64,000 nucleotides of DNA from Pseudomonadota bacterium (GCA_023423935.1 JAFAEQ010000010.1:62001-126000), one strand, 5' to 3'; positions 43,251 to 52,467 are shown, counted from the first letter of the stretch. Notes: generated by a model from the sequence alone, not told the origin. A program made the numbers and translations.

Positions 43251-44213
43251 CTATGCCTTCGTCCGCTCGTGTCTCGACACCCACAACGATGCCATGATGC
43301 CCATCAGCAGGAACGCCACGATGGTTGCGAGCGACGCCACATGCGGGATCTGGTAGTGGTGATGAAGCATCATCTTCACGCCTACGAAGGCCAGAATGAA
43401 GATGAGGCTGTACTTGATGTAGCGGAACATGACCATCAATCCCGCGATGGCGAAATAAAGTGCGCGCAGTCCCAGGATCGCAAATGCGTTCGACGTGAAC
43501 ACGATGAAGGGGTCCTGCGTGACCGCGAAGATCGCAGGGATGGAATCGACGGCGAACACCACGTCCGCGAAGTCGACCAGCAGAAGCGTCACGAACAAGG
43601 GTGTTGCCGCCTTGGCGCCGTTCACGACCGTGAAGAAGCGCTCGCCGTGGAGCTGATCGGTCAGCGGGTATACGCGCCGTGCGATCCGCACCAGGACGCT
43701 GGTCGATGGATCGAATTCATCGTCGCTCTTCAGCATGCGCACGGCCGAGAAGATCAGGATCGCGCCGAACACATAGAACATCCAGTCGAACTGATGGATG
43801 AGCGCCGCACCTGCCGCAATCATCACGCCGCGCAGCACGATTGCACCCACGATGCCCCAGAACAGGACGCGATACTGATACTGGGCCGGAATCTTCATGT
43901 AGTTGAAGATCACGGCTATCACGAAGATGTTGTCGACGGAGAGCGACCATTCGAGCAGATAGCCGGTCACATACTGAAGGGTGGCTTCACGCCCCCTCGG
44001 CGCATCCGGTGCCAGGCGCCAATCGAACCAGTGATACTCGTAGAGCCCATAAATGAGCGCGCCGAAGGACATGGCGACGCAGACCCAGACAACCGACCAG
44101 CCGAGCGCCTGACGCACGCTCATGACGCGCGATTCCCGGTGCAGCACGCTCAGGTCCAGCACCAGCACGCTGAGGAAGATTGCGAAAAAGCCTAACCAGA
44201 CGATGAGATTCAT
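43251..44213 (-). CDS. TerC-family membrane protein (Alx-like)
   Basis: 320 residues with about nine transmembrane helices. TerC motifs: VTGYLLEWSLSVDNIFVIAV (SVDNIF) and LLLVDFADVVFAVDSIPAI (VDSIPA). The long form with a central cytoplasmic loop (DDEFDPSTSVLVRIARRVYP) matches Alx, a manganese exporter in Escherichia coli that is under pH/Mn-responsive RNA control. I looked for a yybP-ykoY riboswitch upstream and could not support one. Start ATG 44213. 152 bp upstream of the shorter TerC gene. Confidence 0.87.
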   Translation of the reverse strand: MNLIVWLGFFAIFLSVLVLDLSVLHRESRVMSVRQALGWSVVWVCVAMSFGALIYGLYEYHWFDWRLAPDAPRGREATLQYVTGYLLEWSLSVDNIFVIAVIFNYMKIPAQYQYRVLFWGIVGAIVLRGVMIAAGAALIHQFDWMFYVFGAILIFSAVRMLKSDDEFDPSTSVLVRIARRVYPLTDQLHGERFFTVVNGAKAATPLFVTLLLVDFADVVFAVDSIPAIFAVTQDPFIVFTSNAFAILGLRALYFAIAGLMVMFRYIKYSLIFILAFVGVKMMLHHHYQIPHVASLATIVAFLLMGIMASLWVSRHERTKA

Positions 44214-44342
44214 GCGGCAGCGCCGTGGATGGGGTTACCGCCTCGTCGCCCAGCGGACTGCGCGGTACATCCGGTGAGCTGAAACGTTCGCCGAGTTGCC
44301 GGAGTTTCGCAACCGCTCAAGAACGAATCTCCGACAGAATCT

Positions 44343-45278
44343 TCAGGGTAGCGCGTCCACTTCGTTGGCCTTCTCCTGCGGCGGCATCAGATCGCGCGCC
44401 GACAGCTTCATGTCGAGCGCCAGTGCGCCGGCGACATAGATCGATGAGTAAGTTCCGACGAGGATGCCGATCGTAAGAGCCCAGGAGAATCCGCGCAGCG
44501 TTTCGCCGCCCTCGAGCAGCAACACGACGACCACGAGCAATGTCGCACCCGAGGTGATCACCGTACGGGAAAGCGTCTGATTGATCGACGCATCCATGAT
44601 CTCTTCGGGCGTCGACTTGCGCATGGTATGAAAATTCTCGCGCACGCGATCGAACACGACGACCGTATCGTTCAGCGAATAACCGATGACCGCCAGAATC
44701 GCCGCGAGCACGGCGAGATCGAACGTGATGCCCGTGACGGCGAAAAATCCCAGAATGATCAGCGGATCGTGCAGGGTCGCGATCACGGCGCTCACGCCCA
44801 TTTTCCACTGGAAGCGGAACCAGGTGTAAATGCCGATGAGCACAAAGGTGAACAGCACCGCGAGACCGCCCTGATTGGCAAGCTCATCGCCCACCTGGGG
44901 CCCGACCACCTCCGCGCGCCGCAGCTCGACGTTCGGATCGACCTGCCGCAGCGCCTCCTGCACGCGGGCACTGACCTGGTTCACATCCTGATTCGCCTGC
45001 GGCAGCAGACGCACCAGCAGCGTGCGGTCGTCACCGAAGCTCTGCACCTGCGGATGCGAGTACTCCAGTTTTTCGAGCGCCGCGCGGGTTTCTTCCAGGT
45101 TCGCCTTCTGCGGGAAGCCGAACTCCATGACGACGCCGCCCGTGAAATCGATGCCCAGATTCAGGCCATGCCAGAACAGCAGCACGACCGAGCCGATCAG
45201 CGCGACGATCGACACGCCGTACCACCGACGGCGCGTGTGCATGAAGGGGTAGCTGGTGACGCGATGGAAAAATTCCAT
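44343..45278 (-). CDS. secF: Protein translocase subunit SecF
   Basis: 311 residues with six transmembrane helices and a periplasmic P1 domain. GLNLGIDFTGGVVMEFGFP is the conserved D1 region; VIGYSLNDTVVVFDRVREN and SINQTLSRTVITSG (D4/D5 region, reading as ASINQTLSRT) are typical. Works with SecD to pull exported proteins through SecYEG using proton-motive force. Follows secD by 28 bp. Confidence 0.96.
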   Translation of the reverse strand: MEFFHRVTSYPFMHTRRRWYGVSIVALIGSVVLLFWHGLNLGIDFTGGVVMEFGFPQKANLEETRAALEKLEYSHPQVQSFGDDRTLLVRLLPQANQDVNQVSARVQEALRQVDPNVELRRAEVVGPQVGDELANQGGLAVLFTFVLIGIYTWFRFQWKMGVSAVIATLHDPLIILGFFAVTGITFDLAVLAAILAVIGYSLNDTVVVFDRVRENFHTMRKSTPEEIMDASINQTLSRTVITSGATLLVVVVLLLEGGETLRGFSWALTIGILVGTYSSIYVAGALALDMKLSARDLMPPQEKANEVDALP

Positions 45279-45306
45279 GACGGATCCTCAGGAGCCAGGG
45301 ATTGCC

Positions 45307-47163
45307 CTAGATCGACAGATGCGTGAGGCGCTTGCGGCGTCCCCAGATGAAATGGACCAATGCCCGGCTGCCGACGATCGAGGTAAAGAGCGACGTCAGA
45401 ATGCCCAGCGTCATGACGATGGCGAAGCTGCGAATCGTGCCGGTGCCGAATGCGAACAGCACGACGCCCGCGATCAGCGTGGTGACGTTCGAATCCGCGA
45501 TCGTTGCGAACGCGCGCTCGAAGCCCGCGTTGATCGAAGACAGCGGCGAGTTGCCGGCACGCAGCTCTTCACGGATACGTTCGTAGATCAGAATGTTCGC
45601 GTCGACCGCGATACCCAGGTGGAACACCACGGCCGCGATACCAGGCAAGGACAACGATGCCTGCAGCATCGAGAGCAGACCGACCGTGAGAACGAGGTTG
45701 GCCGCCAGCACCGCGTTCGCCACCCAGCCGAACGCCCGGTAGTAGATCGCCATGAAGATGAAGGTCAGCACCAGACCGATCAGCATCGCGCGAATACCGC
45801 GATCGATGTTGTCCTGACCGAGGCTCGGACCCACCGAACGCTGTTCGACGATGGTCTGCGGTGCCGCGAGAGCGCCTGAACGCAACAAGAGTGCAAGCTC
45901 TCGTGCCTCGGTGGCCTGCAGGCCAGTGATACGGAACCGGGAAGACAACACGCTCTGAATCGTCGCCGCGCTGATGACGCGCTCTTCCGTACAGATGTCG
46001 CCACGACGTGTGCCGTCGCAACGCTCGCCCTTGGCAAGATATTTCTTCTCTTGATACACAACGGCCATGCGGCGTCCGACGTTCTCGCGCGTCGCATTGA
46101 ACATTTCCTGACCGCCGCGGCTGTCCAGCGTCACGTTCACTTCCGGCTCGCCTTGCGAGAAGCCGGAGGTCGCATCCGCGAGCTGCTCGCCCGTGGCAAT
46201 GATCTCGCGCTTGAGCAGGATGGGCCGGCCGTCGGACATCTTGTACAGGCGGGAAGTGATGGGCACGCGCTTGCTCGATTCCGCGGCGTAGGGATCGTTG
46301 TTCTCGTCGACCAGACGGAACTCGACCGTTGCCGTCGCACCCAGCACGCGGATCGCTTCGTTGGGATCCTGCACGCCGGGCAGCTCGACGACGATTCGCT
46401 TGATCGCCTGGCGGGTGATGACCGGCTCGGAAACACCGAGTTCGTCGACGCGATTGCGCAGGGTCGTGATGTTCTGCTGCACGGCCTGATCCTGCCGACG
46501 CTTGATCTCCGCAGGCGTCATGCGCATCTGGATCACGGCGCCCTCGCCTGTCGCAGAGGACGTCATGGTGAGCGCGCCGTCGGGCGATCTGAGCGCATTC
46601 ATCGCAGCCTGCAGATCGCTGCTGTTGCGAAGCACGACGTCGATCGCATCGCCGGAGGTCGAGACACTTACATAAGGAATGCGTTTGTCACGCAGCGTCG
46701 CGCGCGTATCGCGTTCGATGCGCTCGAGCGCCTGCGTGATCGCGCCGTCCACGTCCACCTCGTACACGAAATGCACGCCGCCGCGCAGATCGAGTCCCAG
46801 GCTCATCGGCTTCAGGCCCAGGGCGCGCAGCCACTTGGGCGTGCGCGGCACGTTGGCGATAGCGATCAGGTACTCGCCATTCGTCGCATTGGTGATCGCC
46901 TCCCGCGCCGCGGCCTGCTGCTCCTGCGTCGAGAATCGCAGCACGGCGCGATCCTTCTGCAAATAGCCCGCCTCGTAGGGAATGCTGTGCTCGCGCAGCA
47001 CCCCCTCCAGACGCTCTAGCCCAGCCTGATCGATGGCCTGTCGATCGTTGCGCGAGAGCTGCAACGCAGGGCCTTCGCCGTACAGATTGGGCAGTGCGAA
47101 CAGGGTCCCGACCAGCATCACAATGATGACCAGCCAGTACTTCCACTTGGGGAAATGGTACAT
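45307..47163 (-). CDS. secD: Protein translocase subunit SecD
   Basis: 618 residues. One N-terminal helix, a large periplasmic P1 region, and five further helices. Motifs LGLDLRGGVHFVYEVD (D1), then GPSLGQDNIDRGIRAMLIGL and HLGIAVDANILIYERIREEL, match SecD. Acts with SecF and YajC at the translocon. Between yajC (32 bp upstream) and secF, the normal operon order. Confidence 0.96.
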   Translation of the reverse strand: MYHFPKWKYWLVIIVMLVGTLFALPNLYGEGPALQLSRNDRQAIDQAGLERLEGVLREHSIPYEAGYLQKDRAVLRFSTQEQQAAAREAITNATNGEYLIAIANVPRTPKWLRALGLKPMSLGLDLRGGVHFVYEVDVDGAITQALERIERDTRATLRDKRIPYVSVSTSGDAIDVVLRNSSDLQAAMNALRSPDGALTMTSSATGEGAVIQMRMTPAEIKRRQDQAVQQNITTLRNRVDELGVSEPVITRQAIKRIVVELPGVQDPNEAIRVLGATATVEFRLVDENNDPYAAESSKRVPITSRLYKMSDGRPILLKREIIATGEQLADATSGFSQGEPEVNVTLDSRGGQEMFNATRENVGRRMAVVYQEKKYLAKGERCDGTRRGDICTEERVISAATIQSVLSSRFRITGLQATEARELALLLRSGALAAPQTIVEQRSVGPSLGQDNIDRGIRAMLIGLVLTFIFMAIYYRAFGWVANAVLAANLVLTVGLLSMLQASLSLPGIAAVVFHLGIAVDANILIYERIREELRAGNSPLSSINAGFERAFATIADSNVTTLIAGVVLFAFGTGTIRSFAIVMTLGILTSLFTSIVGSRALVHFIWGRRKRLTHLSI

Positions 47164-47195
47164 GCGCGATCTCTAGCGGGGCCCCGCAGGGGCTC

Positions 47196-47528
47196 TTATA
47201 CGTTCTTCAGCGTGCCCTTCGGCAGCACCTGCGCGATCGTGTGTCGCTGCAGTTTCACATTGACGCCGTCGGCGATTTCCACGGTCACGAACTGGTCGCT
47301 CAGTGCGGTCACCTTGCCGAGGATGCCGCCGTTGGTCACGACTTCCGCACCCACTTCCAGCGCTGCGACCATGTCGCGATGTTCCTTCGCGCGCTTGGTC
47401 TGCGGACGAATCAGCAGAAAGTAGAAAACGACGAAGATCAGGATCAGAGGCAGGAACTGCATCAGCGCATTGGGTTGTCCAGCCGGACCCTGGGCCTGCG
47501 CGGCAGCCGTTGAAATCAGCCAATCCAT
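47196..47528 (-). CDS. yajC: Preprotein translocase accessory subunit YajC
   Basis: 110 residues: one transmembrane helix (about 27-45, FLPLILIFVVFYFLLIRP) followed by RPQTKRAKEHRDMVAALEVG and GGILGKVTAL, the YajC signature. Associates with SecDF. The first gene of the yajC-secD-secF operon here; tgt and queA, which usually precede it, lie about 2.6 kb away beyond two inserted genes. Confidence 0.95.
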   Translation of the reverse strand: MDWLISTAAAQAQGPAGQPNALMQFLPLILIFVVFYFLLIRPQTKRAKEHRDMVAALEVGAEVVTNGGILGKVTALSDQFVTVEIADGVNVKLQRHTIAQVLPKGTLKNV

Positions 47529-47727
47529 CTAACGAATCCCCTGTAGTAGGTTCGGAAAATTCAAGGCTCGGAATCGATCGCCGGCCCCAAATGAGCGGCG
47601 CATTATACATACCGAGCCCCGCCGCATGCGGTCCGCCGACAGGAGATCCCGACCTGATCGGCCGGCGCGACGGGACCGCTCCGCAAACCTGTAGACTGCG
47701 CCACGTGTGTTCCTGCATTGGTTTTGT

Positions 47728-49002
47728 ATGCCGACCGGCGAAGTCCTCGTCATCCTCCTGCTGATTCTTCTGAACGGATTCTTTGCGTTGTCCGAGATGG
47801 CGCTGGTGTCAGCCAAGCGCTCGCGGCTGCAGGCTGCGGCTCAGCAAGGGCGCTCTGGCGCCAAGTCGGCCCTGGCCCTGTTGGAGGACCCGACCACATT
47901 CCTTTCGGCCATCCAGATCGGCATCACGCTCATCGGAATCCTGACCGGTGTGTACAGCGGCGCCACGCTCGCGACCTGGCTCGAACAGATCATCAGCGGC
48001 TGGGGTTTGGAAACGCGTTACAACGATGAGATCGCGTTCAGCGTGGTGGTGGTGCTGGTGACCTTCGTTTCGTTGATCATCGGCGAGCTCGTCCCGAAGC
48101 GGGTTGCCCTGAGCCATTCAGAAACGCTCGCCATGTTCGTTGCGCCCGTGATGCGGGTGTTCGCACGAATCATGGCACCGGCCGTTTGGCTGCTGCGCAA
48201 CTCCGTGAATCTGGTGTTGAAGATCGTGCCCGTCTCCTCCGCGCCGCAGGCTGCGGTCACCGAAGACGATGTGCGCGCCCTCGTCGCCGAGGGTACGCAC
48301 GCGGGCGTGTTCCTTGCCTCGGAGCGCCGATTGCTCGAAGGGGTGCTGGCACTCGCCGATCGGAAAGTCGGCTCGATCATGATTCCGCGCCAGGACGTGA
48401 TCTGGCTCGATCTGGAAGAGCCGCTCGCCACGCTGTGGCACCAGGCCAAGGAAAGTGGCCATGCGCGCTTTCTCGTGGCGCGCGGCAAGCTCGACAATCT
48501 GCTCGGAATGATCTCGCTGGCCGACTTGAGCGAAGCGGTCCATCGGGGCCGGCTGGATGCCGATCGGGACCTGCAACCGCCCCTGCACATCCCTGATTCG
48601 CTCTCGGTTCTGCAGCTGCTCGACCAGTTTCAAAAATCGAGCTCGCACCTCGCGATCGTCACGGATGAGTACGGCGAGATCGAAGGCATCACCACACCGA
48701 TCGACATTCTGAAGGCAATCGCGGGTGAGCTTCCCGAACTGGGCAGCCGTGAACGTCCTGAAGCCCTGCCGCGCTCCGACGGCAGCTGGCTCATCGACGG
48801 CCATCTTTCCATCGAAGAACTGCAGCAACGCCTGAACCGCCGCGACATGGTCGGCCGCGACTATCACACGGTCGCGGGCTTCGTCCTCTCACGCCTCGGC
48901 CGCATCCCCAAAGCTGGCGACACCCTCACCTGGCGCGACCTCAAGATCGAGATCGTCGATATGGACGGAGTGAGGATCGATAAAGTGCTGCTCAAGAAAT
49001 GA
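47728..49002 (+). CDS. CNNM/CorC-type transmembrane CBS-domain protein (HlyC/CorC family)
   Basis: 424 residues. The N-terminal CNNM/DUF21 membrane domain covers about 1-185 (LNGFFALSEMALVSAKRSRL, LIIGELVPKRVALSHSE). A CBS pair follows at about 200-335 (KVGSIMIPRQDVIWLD, HLAIVTDEYGEIEGITTPID), and a C-terminal CorC/HlyC domain ends the protein (DYHTVAGFVLSRLGRIPKAG). The family is linked to Mg2+/Co2+ transport. ATG 47728 is chosen; a GTG at 47707 is in frame. Divergent from yajC and inserted between tgt and yajC. Confidence 0.88.
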   Translation: MPTGEVLVILLLILLNGFFALSEMALVSAKRSRLQAAAQQGRSGAKSALALLEDPTTFLSAIQIGITLIGILTGVYSGATLATWLEQIISGWGLETRYNDEIAFSVVVVLVTFVSLIIGELVPKRVALSHSETLAMFVAPVMRVFARIMAPAVWLLRNSVNLVLKIVPVSSAPQAAVTEDDVRALVAEGTHAGVFLASERRLLEGVLALADRKVGSIMIPRQDVIWLDLEEPLATLWHQAKESGHARFLVARGKLDNLLGMISLADLSEAVHRGRLDADRDLQPPLHIPDSLSVLQLLDQFQKSSSHLAIVTDEYGEIEGITTPIDILKAIAGELPELGSRERPEALPRSDGSWLIDGHLSIEELQQRLNRRDMVGRDYHTVAGFVLSRLGRIPKAGDTLTWRDLKIEIVDMDGVRIDKVLLKK

Positions 49003-49042
49003 GTAATGAGCAATGAAGACTCCTTAATTACTCATTTACTCA
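49000..49042. repeat. AT-rich inverted repeat between convergent genes
   Basis: TGAGTAATGAGCAAT (49000-49014) and ATTACTCATTTACTCA (49027-49042) are imperfect inverted copies with a 12-bp loop, located between the CorC-type gene and the AI-2E permease stops. May act as a transcription stop for one or both genes. Confidence 0.5.
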
Positions 49043-49052
49043 CTGCTAACTA

Positions 49053-50120
49053 CTAATTCGTCATCGGCGTCTGGTGTTGCGCCAGCCATTCGCGCCAGAT
49101 CGCAAGTGATACGGCCAGCAACACCGGTCCGATGAAAAGTCCGACGAGGCCGAAGGCAAGAACGCCGCCGAGAACGCCGAACACGACGAGCAGGAATGGC
49201 ATGCGCGTGGCGTTCGAGATGACGAGCGGGCGCACGATGTTGTCCACCCAGCTCACGAGCAACAGCCCCCAGAGCATGAGGCCTGCGCCAGGCAGGATAT
49301 GGCCCGTGACGAGCAGCCAAATCGAAAGGCTCCCCCACACCATCGGCGCGCCGAAGGGCACGAGTGCGATGAGCGCCGTGACGGCACCTAGCAGCACGGG
49401 GGCCTGGATACCGAAAATCGCGTAGCCAATCCCGGCAACGATGCCTTGCGACAGCGCACCGAGCATGAGCGCATACACCACCGCTTGAGTCGTCGCGCCC
49501 ACCGCTTCGAGATAATCGCGAACACTTGGGCCGAGAATGCCTTCCAGAATGGCACTCGCCTCACGCAGCAATCGCGCACCATCGCGCAGCAGGAAGAACA
49601 TCGAGAACACTGCAAAGAACAGTTTCGCGATGTTGCGTCCGACGCCGCCGATCAGTCGCGTTACCTCAACCGAGGATTCCTCCAGCGACAGGACGAATTG
49701 CTCGCGCAACGCCGCCGGATCGCGCGAAATCTGGTCGAGTATCGTCTGTGCGTTGTGACCGATCCATGGCAGATCGCGCAGCACGGGTGGCAACGTCGGT
49801 TTGGTGGCAAGGAACGCCTGAACTTCCGCGTAGGCATGCATCGCCTCGCCTCTCAGCATCAACAGCAGCCACACCAGCGGGACGACGATGGCGAGCGTGA
49901 CGACCAACGTCGTTGCCAGTGAGGCGGCGCTCGCGCGTCCACCGAACAGTCGGATCATGCGCTGATGCAACGGCCAGCTGACGTAGGCGAGGATCGCTCC
50001 CCAGATCAAAGGCACCAGAAACGGCTGCAGGACGCTGAACGTCAGCAGCACGATGCCGAGGATCAGGCCTGCAACGAGGACACGTCGGAACCAGGGAGCC
50101 GTAGGCAGATCCGCAAGCAT
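49053..50120 (-). CDS. AI-2E family (PerM/TqsA-type) membrane protein
   Basis: 355 residues with about eight transmembrane helices in the AI-2E transporter pattern: N-terminal hydrophobic pairs (VLVAGLILGIVLLTFSVLQP), a cytoplasmic central region, then GIVAGIGYAIFGIQAPVLLG and the C-terminal VFGVLGGVLAFGLVGLFIGP with the family Gly-rich signature. Family members export signals, peptides or ions; function not assignable. Start ATG 50120. Lies between tgt and the CorC-type gene. Confidence 0.87.
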   Translation of the reverse strand: MLADLPTAPWFRRVLVAGLILGIVLLTFSVLQPFLVPLIWGAILAYVSWPLHQRMIRLFGGRASAASLATTLVVTLAIVVPLVWLLLMLRGEAMHAYAEVQAFLATKPTLPPVLRDLPWIGHNAQTILDQISRDPAALREQFVLSLEESSVEVTRLIGGVGRNIAKLFFAVFSMFFLLRDGARLLREASAILEGILGPSVRDYLEAVGATTQAVVYALMLGALSQGIVAGIGYAIFGIQAPVLLGAVTALIALVPFGAPMVWGSLSIWLLVTGHILPGAGLMLWGLLLVSWVDNIVRPLVISNATRMPFLLVVFGVLGGVLAFGLVGLFIGPVLLAVSLAIWREWLAQHQTPMTN

Positions 50121-50130
50121 GAATGATCCG

Positions 50131-50225
50131 GGTGGTGACAGTGGTGAGGGTTAGGACTGCAATGCGATGCAGGGCATTCTATGTTGCGCCATCGACGACA
50201 TCACCGACCTCACTCGCATCACCGC
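50131..50225. repeat. Inverted repeat of GTGATG nonamers, copy C (enters tgt)
   Basis: Right arm 50190-50225 read on the - strand gives GTGATGCGA, GTGAGGTCG, GTGATGTCG units. A shorter degenerate left arm, GGTGGTGACAGTGGTGAGGG, is at 50131-50150. The spacer is about 40 bp. The right arm lies inside the last codons of tgt, so the repeat encodes the C-terminal tail of that protein. Confidence 0.65.
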
Positions 50226-51327
50226 TCCTCTTGCCATAGAAGTCGCGCCGAAATGCTTCGAACCGATGCGCCTCGATGGCATCGCGTATCTCCTGCATCA
50301 GGTGCAGGTAATAGTAGAGATTGTGGATGGTGCCCAGGCGCGCGGCGAGGATTTCACCACAGCGATCCAGGTGGCGCAGATACGAGCGGGTGTAATTAAG
50401 ACACGTGTAACACCCGCAGTGCTCATCCAGTGGCGAGGTATCCGCTTCGTACTTCGCGTTGCGGATCTTCACCACGCCATTCGTGGTGAACAGATGGCCG
50501 TTGCGCGCATGACGCGTCGGCATCACGCAATCGAACATGTCGACGCCGCGACGCACGGCTTCGACCAGATCTTCAGGTGTCCCGACACCCATCAGATAAC
50601 GCGGTCGGTTCGCGGGCAGGTGCGGCTCGAGGGCTTCGAGGACGCGCTCGCGCTCCTCTTTCGGCTCGCCAACCGCAAGCCCGCCAATGGCATAGCCATC
50701 GAAACCGATGTGGGCGAGACCGTCGATCGACTCGTGACGCAAGGCTTCGTACATGCCGCCCTGCACGATGCCGAACAACGCGTTCGGGTTCTCGAGCCGG
50801 TTGAACTCGGCGCGACTGCGCGCGGCCCAGCGCAACGAAAGCTCCATCGATTTGCGCGCCTCGGCTTCAGTCGCTGGATAAGGTGTGCACTCATCGAAGA
50901 TCATCACGATGTCGGAGTCGAGATCGCGCTGCACCTGCATGGAACGTTCCGGCGTAAGCATCACTGCATCGCCATTGACGGGCGAACGAAAGCTCACCCC
51001 CTCCTCCGTGATCTTGCGCAACGTCGCCAGACTGAACACCTGGAACCCGCCCGAATCGGTGAGGATCGGGCCCTCCCAATGCATGAAGCGATGCAACCCC
51101 TGATGGGCGCGAATCACCTCCATGCCCGGCCGCAGCATCAAATGGAACGTGTTTCCCAAAATGATCTGCGCCCCGATGCCGGTGAGCTCCTCGGGCGTCA
51201 TCGCCTTCACGGTTCCATAGGTCCCCACGGGCATGAAGGCCGGTGTCTGCACCACTCCACGCGGAAACGTAAGCCGGCCGCGTCGCGCGGTCGCATCGGT
51301 CGTGAGCAGATCGAATTGCAGAGGCAT
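50179..51327 (-). CDS. tgt: Queuine tRNA-ribosyltransferase
   Basis: 382 residues. Exchanges guanine-34 for preQ1 in tRNAs with GUN anticodons. Active-site motif LTDSGGFQVFSLATLRKI, FDECTPYP, the nucleophile Asp in VDMFDCVMPTRHARNG, and the zinc site CGCYTCLNYTRSYLRHLD plus the later His are intact. The C-terminal tail after KRSG (DASEVGDVVDGAT) lies beyond the usual end and is encoded by a GTGATG repeat arm. Follows queA by 117 bp. Confidence 0.96.
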   Translation of the reverse strand: MPLQFDLLTTDATARRGRLTFPRGVVQTPAFMPVGTYGTVKAMTPEELTGIGAQIILGNTFHLMLRPGMEVIRAHQGLHRFMHWEGPILTDSGGFQVFSLATLRKITEEGVSFRSPVNGDAVMLTPERSMQVQRDLDSDIVMIFDECTPYPATEAEARKSMELSLRWAARSRAEFNRLENPNALFGIVQGGMYEALRHESIDGLAHIGFDGYAIGGLAVGEPKEERERVLEALEPHLPANRPRYLMGVGTPEDLVEAVRRGVDMFDCVMPTRHARNGHLFTTNGVVKIRNAKYEADTSPLDEHCGCYTCLNYTRSYLRHLDRCGEILAARLGTIHNLYYYLHLMQEIRDAIEAHRFEAFRRDFYGKRSGDASEVGDVVDGAT

Positions 51328-51444
51328 GGGAGTAAAGCGGAAATGGAATGGGGAATGAGATGGATTCTAGTAGGTACAGTTCACATCGATCGGAAGATTC
51401 TCGTTCGACATTGAGATCCAGCGGCGCAAGACAGCGAGCCCTTC

Positions 51445-52467
51445 CTATTCGTGTCTCTCCACGAACATCGCATCGCCATAGCTGAAAAAGCGATAACGCT
51501 GCGTGACCGCATGCCGGTACGCCGCCATCATCGTTTCGAAGCCGGCAAACGCGCATACGAGCATCAGCAGCGTCGATTCGGGCAGATGAAAATTCGTGAG
51601 CAGTGCATCCACGACGCGAAACCGATAGCCGGGCCGGATGAACAACTGAGTCTCGCCCGCAAACGGCTTGAGCTCGCCGGACTGTGCGGCGGACTCGAGA
51701 CTGCGCACCACGGTGGTGCCGACGGCGATGACCCGCCCACCGCGCGCTCTCGTCGCTCGTACTGCTTCACAGACGGCTTCGCTGACGACCACGCGCTCGC
51801 GATGCATGCGGTGCTGATCGAGATCTTCGACGCGGATGGATTGGAATGTGCCAGCGCCCACATGCAGCGTCACATAGGCCATCTGCACGCCGGCCTCGCG
51901 GCATCGTGCAAGAAGCTCATCGTCGAAATGCAGCCCCGCGGTGGGGGCTGCGACTGCTCCAGCCTCGCGCGCGTAGACGGTCTGATAACGGGCTGCGTCC
52001 TCGCTGGCCGCATCGCGCTCAATATAGGGAGGCAATGGCATCGATCCGTGCTGCTCGAAATAGTCGAGCGGATCTGCACTGAGCTCCAACTCGAACAGAT
52101 CGTCGTGACGTCCGATGAATCGAGCCTCGACCCCACCCGGCAGCAAAACCGGCACTTCCGCTCGCAACGCCTTGCTCGCATGCACGTGTGCGAGGATGCG
52201 GCGACCTTCGAGGATGCGTTCGAGCAGGATCTCCACCTGCCCGCCAGTCGGCTTGACGCCCAGCACGCGCGCCGGAATCACGCGCGTGTCATTGAAGACG
52301 AGCAGATCCTCGGGCCGAAGCAGTTCCAGCAAGTCGGGAAAGTTCAGGTCCGTGAAGGTCCGATGAGCCGTATCGACGCGCAGCAGCCGGCTGCCCGTCC
52401 GTTCGGGAGCCGGATGCTGAGCGATCAGCTCGGGCGGAAGTTCGTAGGCAAAGTCGCTGCGTCGCAT
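51445..52467 (-). CDS. queA: S-adenosylmethionine:tRNA ribosyltransferase-isomerase
   Basis: 340 residues. Adds the ribosyl part of SAM to preQ1-34 in tRNA to form epoxyqueuosine. N-terminus RRSDFAYELPPELIAQHP, then LVFNDTRVIPARVLG, YARE-AGAVAAPTAGLHFD, and C-terminal NFHLPESTLLMLVCAFAG are all family hallmarks. Standard length. Upstream of tgt, as usual. Confidence 0.96.
   Translation of the reverse strand: MRRSDFAYELPPELIAQHPAPERTGSRLLRVDTAHRTFTDLNFPDLLELLRPEDLLVFNDTRVIPARVLGVKPTGGQVEILLERILEGRRILAHVHASKALRAEVPVLLPGGVEARFIGRHDDLFELELSADPLDYFEQHGSMPLPPYIERDAASEDAARYQTVYAREAGAVAAPTAGLHFDDELLARCREAGVQMAYVTLHVGAGTFQSIRVEDLDQHRMHRERVVVSEAVCEAVRATRARGGRVIAVGTTVVRSLESAAQSGELKPFAGETQLFIRPGYRFRVVDALLTNFHLPESTLLMLVCAFAGFETMMAAYRHAVTQRYRFFSYGDAMFVERHE

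Noticed and set aside
44214..44342. Possible yybP-ykoY manganese riboswitch upstream of the Alx-like gene
   Set aside because: The conserved paired elements of that riboswitch could not be found on the - strand; only GC-rich sequence is seen.
9740..50225. CRISPR array interpretation of the GTGATG repeats
   Set aside because: Units are 9 bp without unique spacers and are arranged as inverted arms; no cas genes are present.
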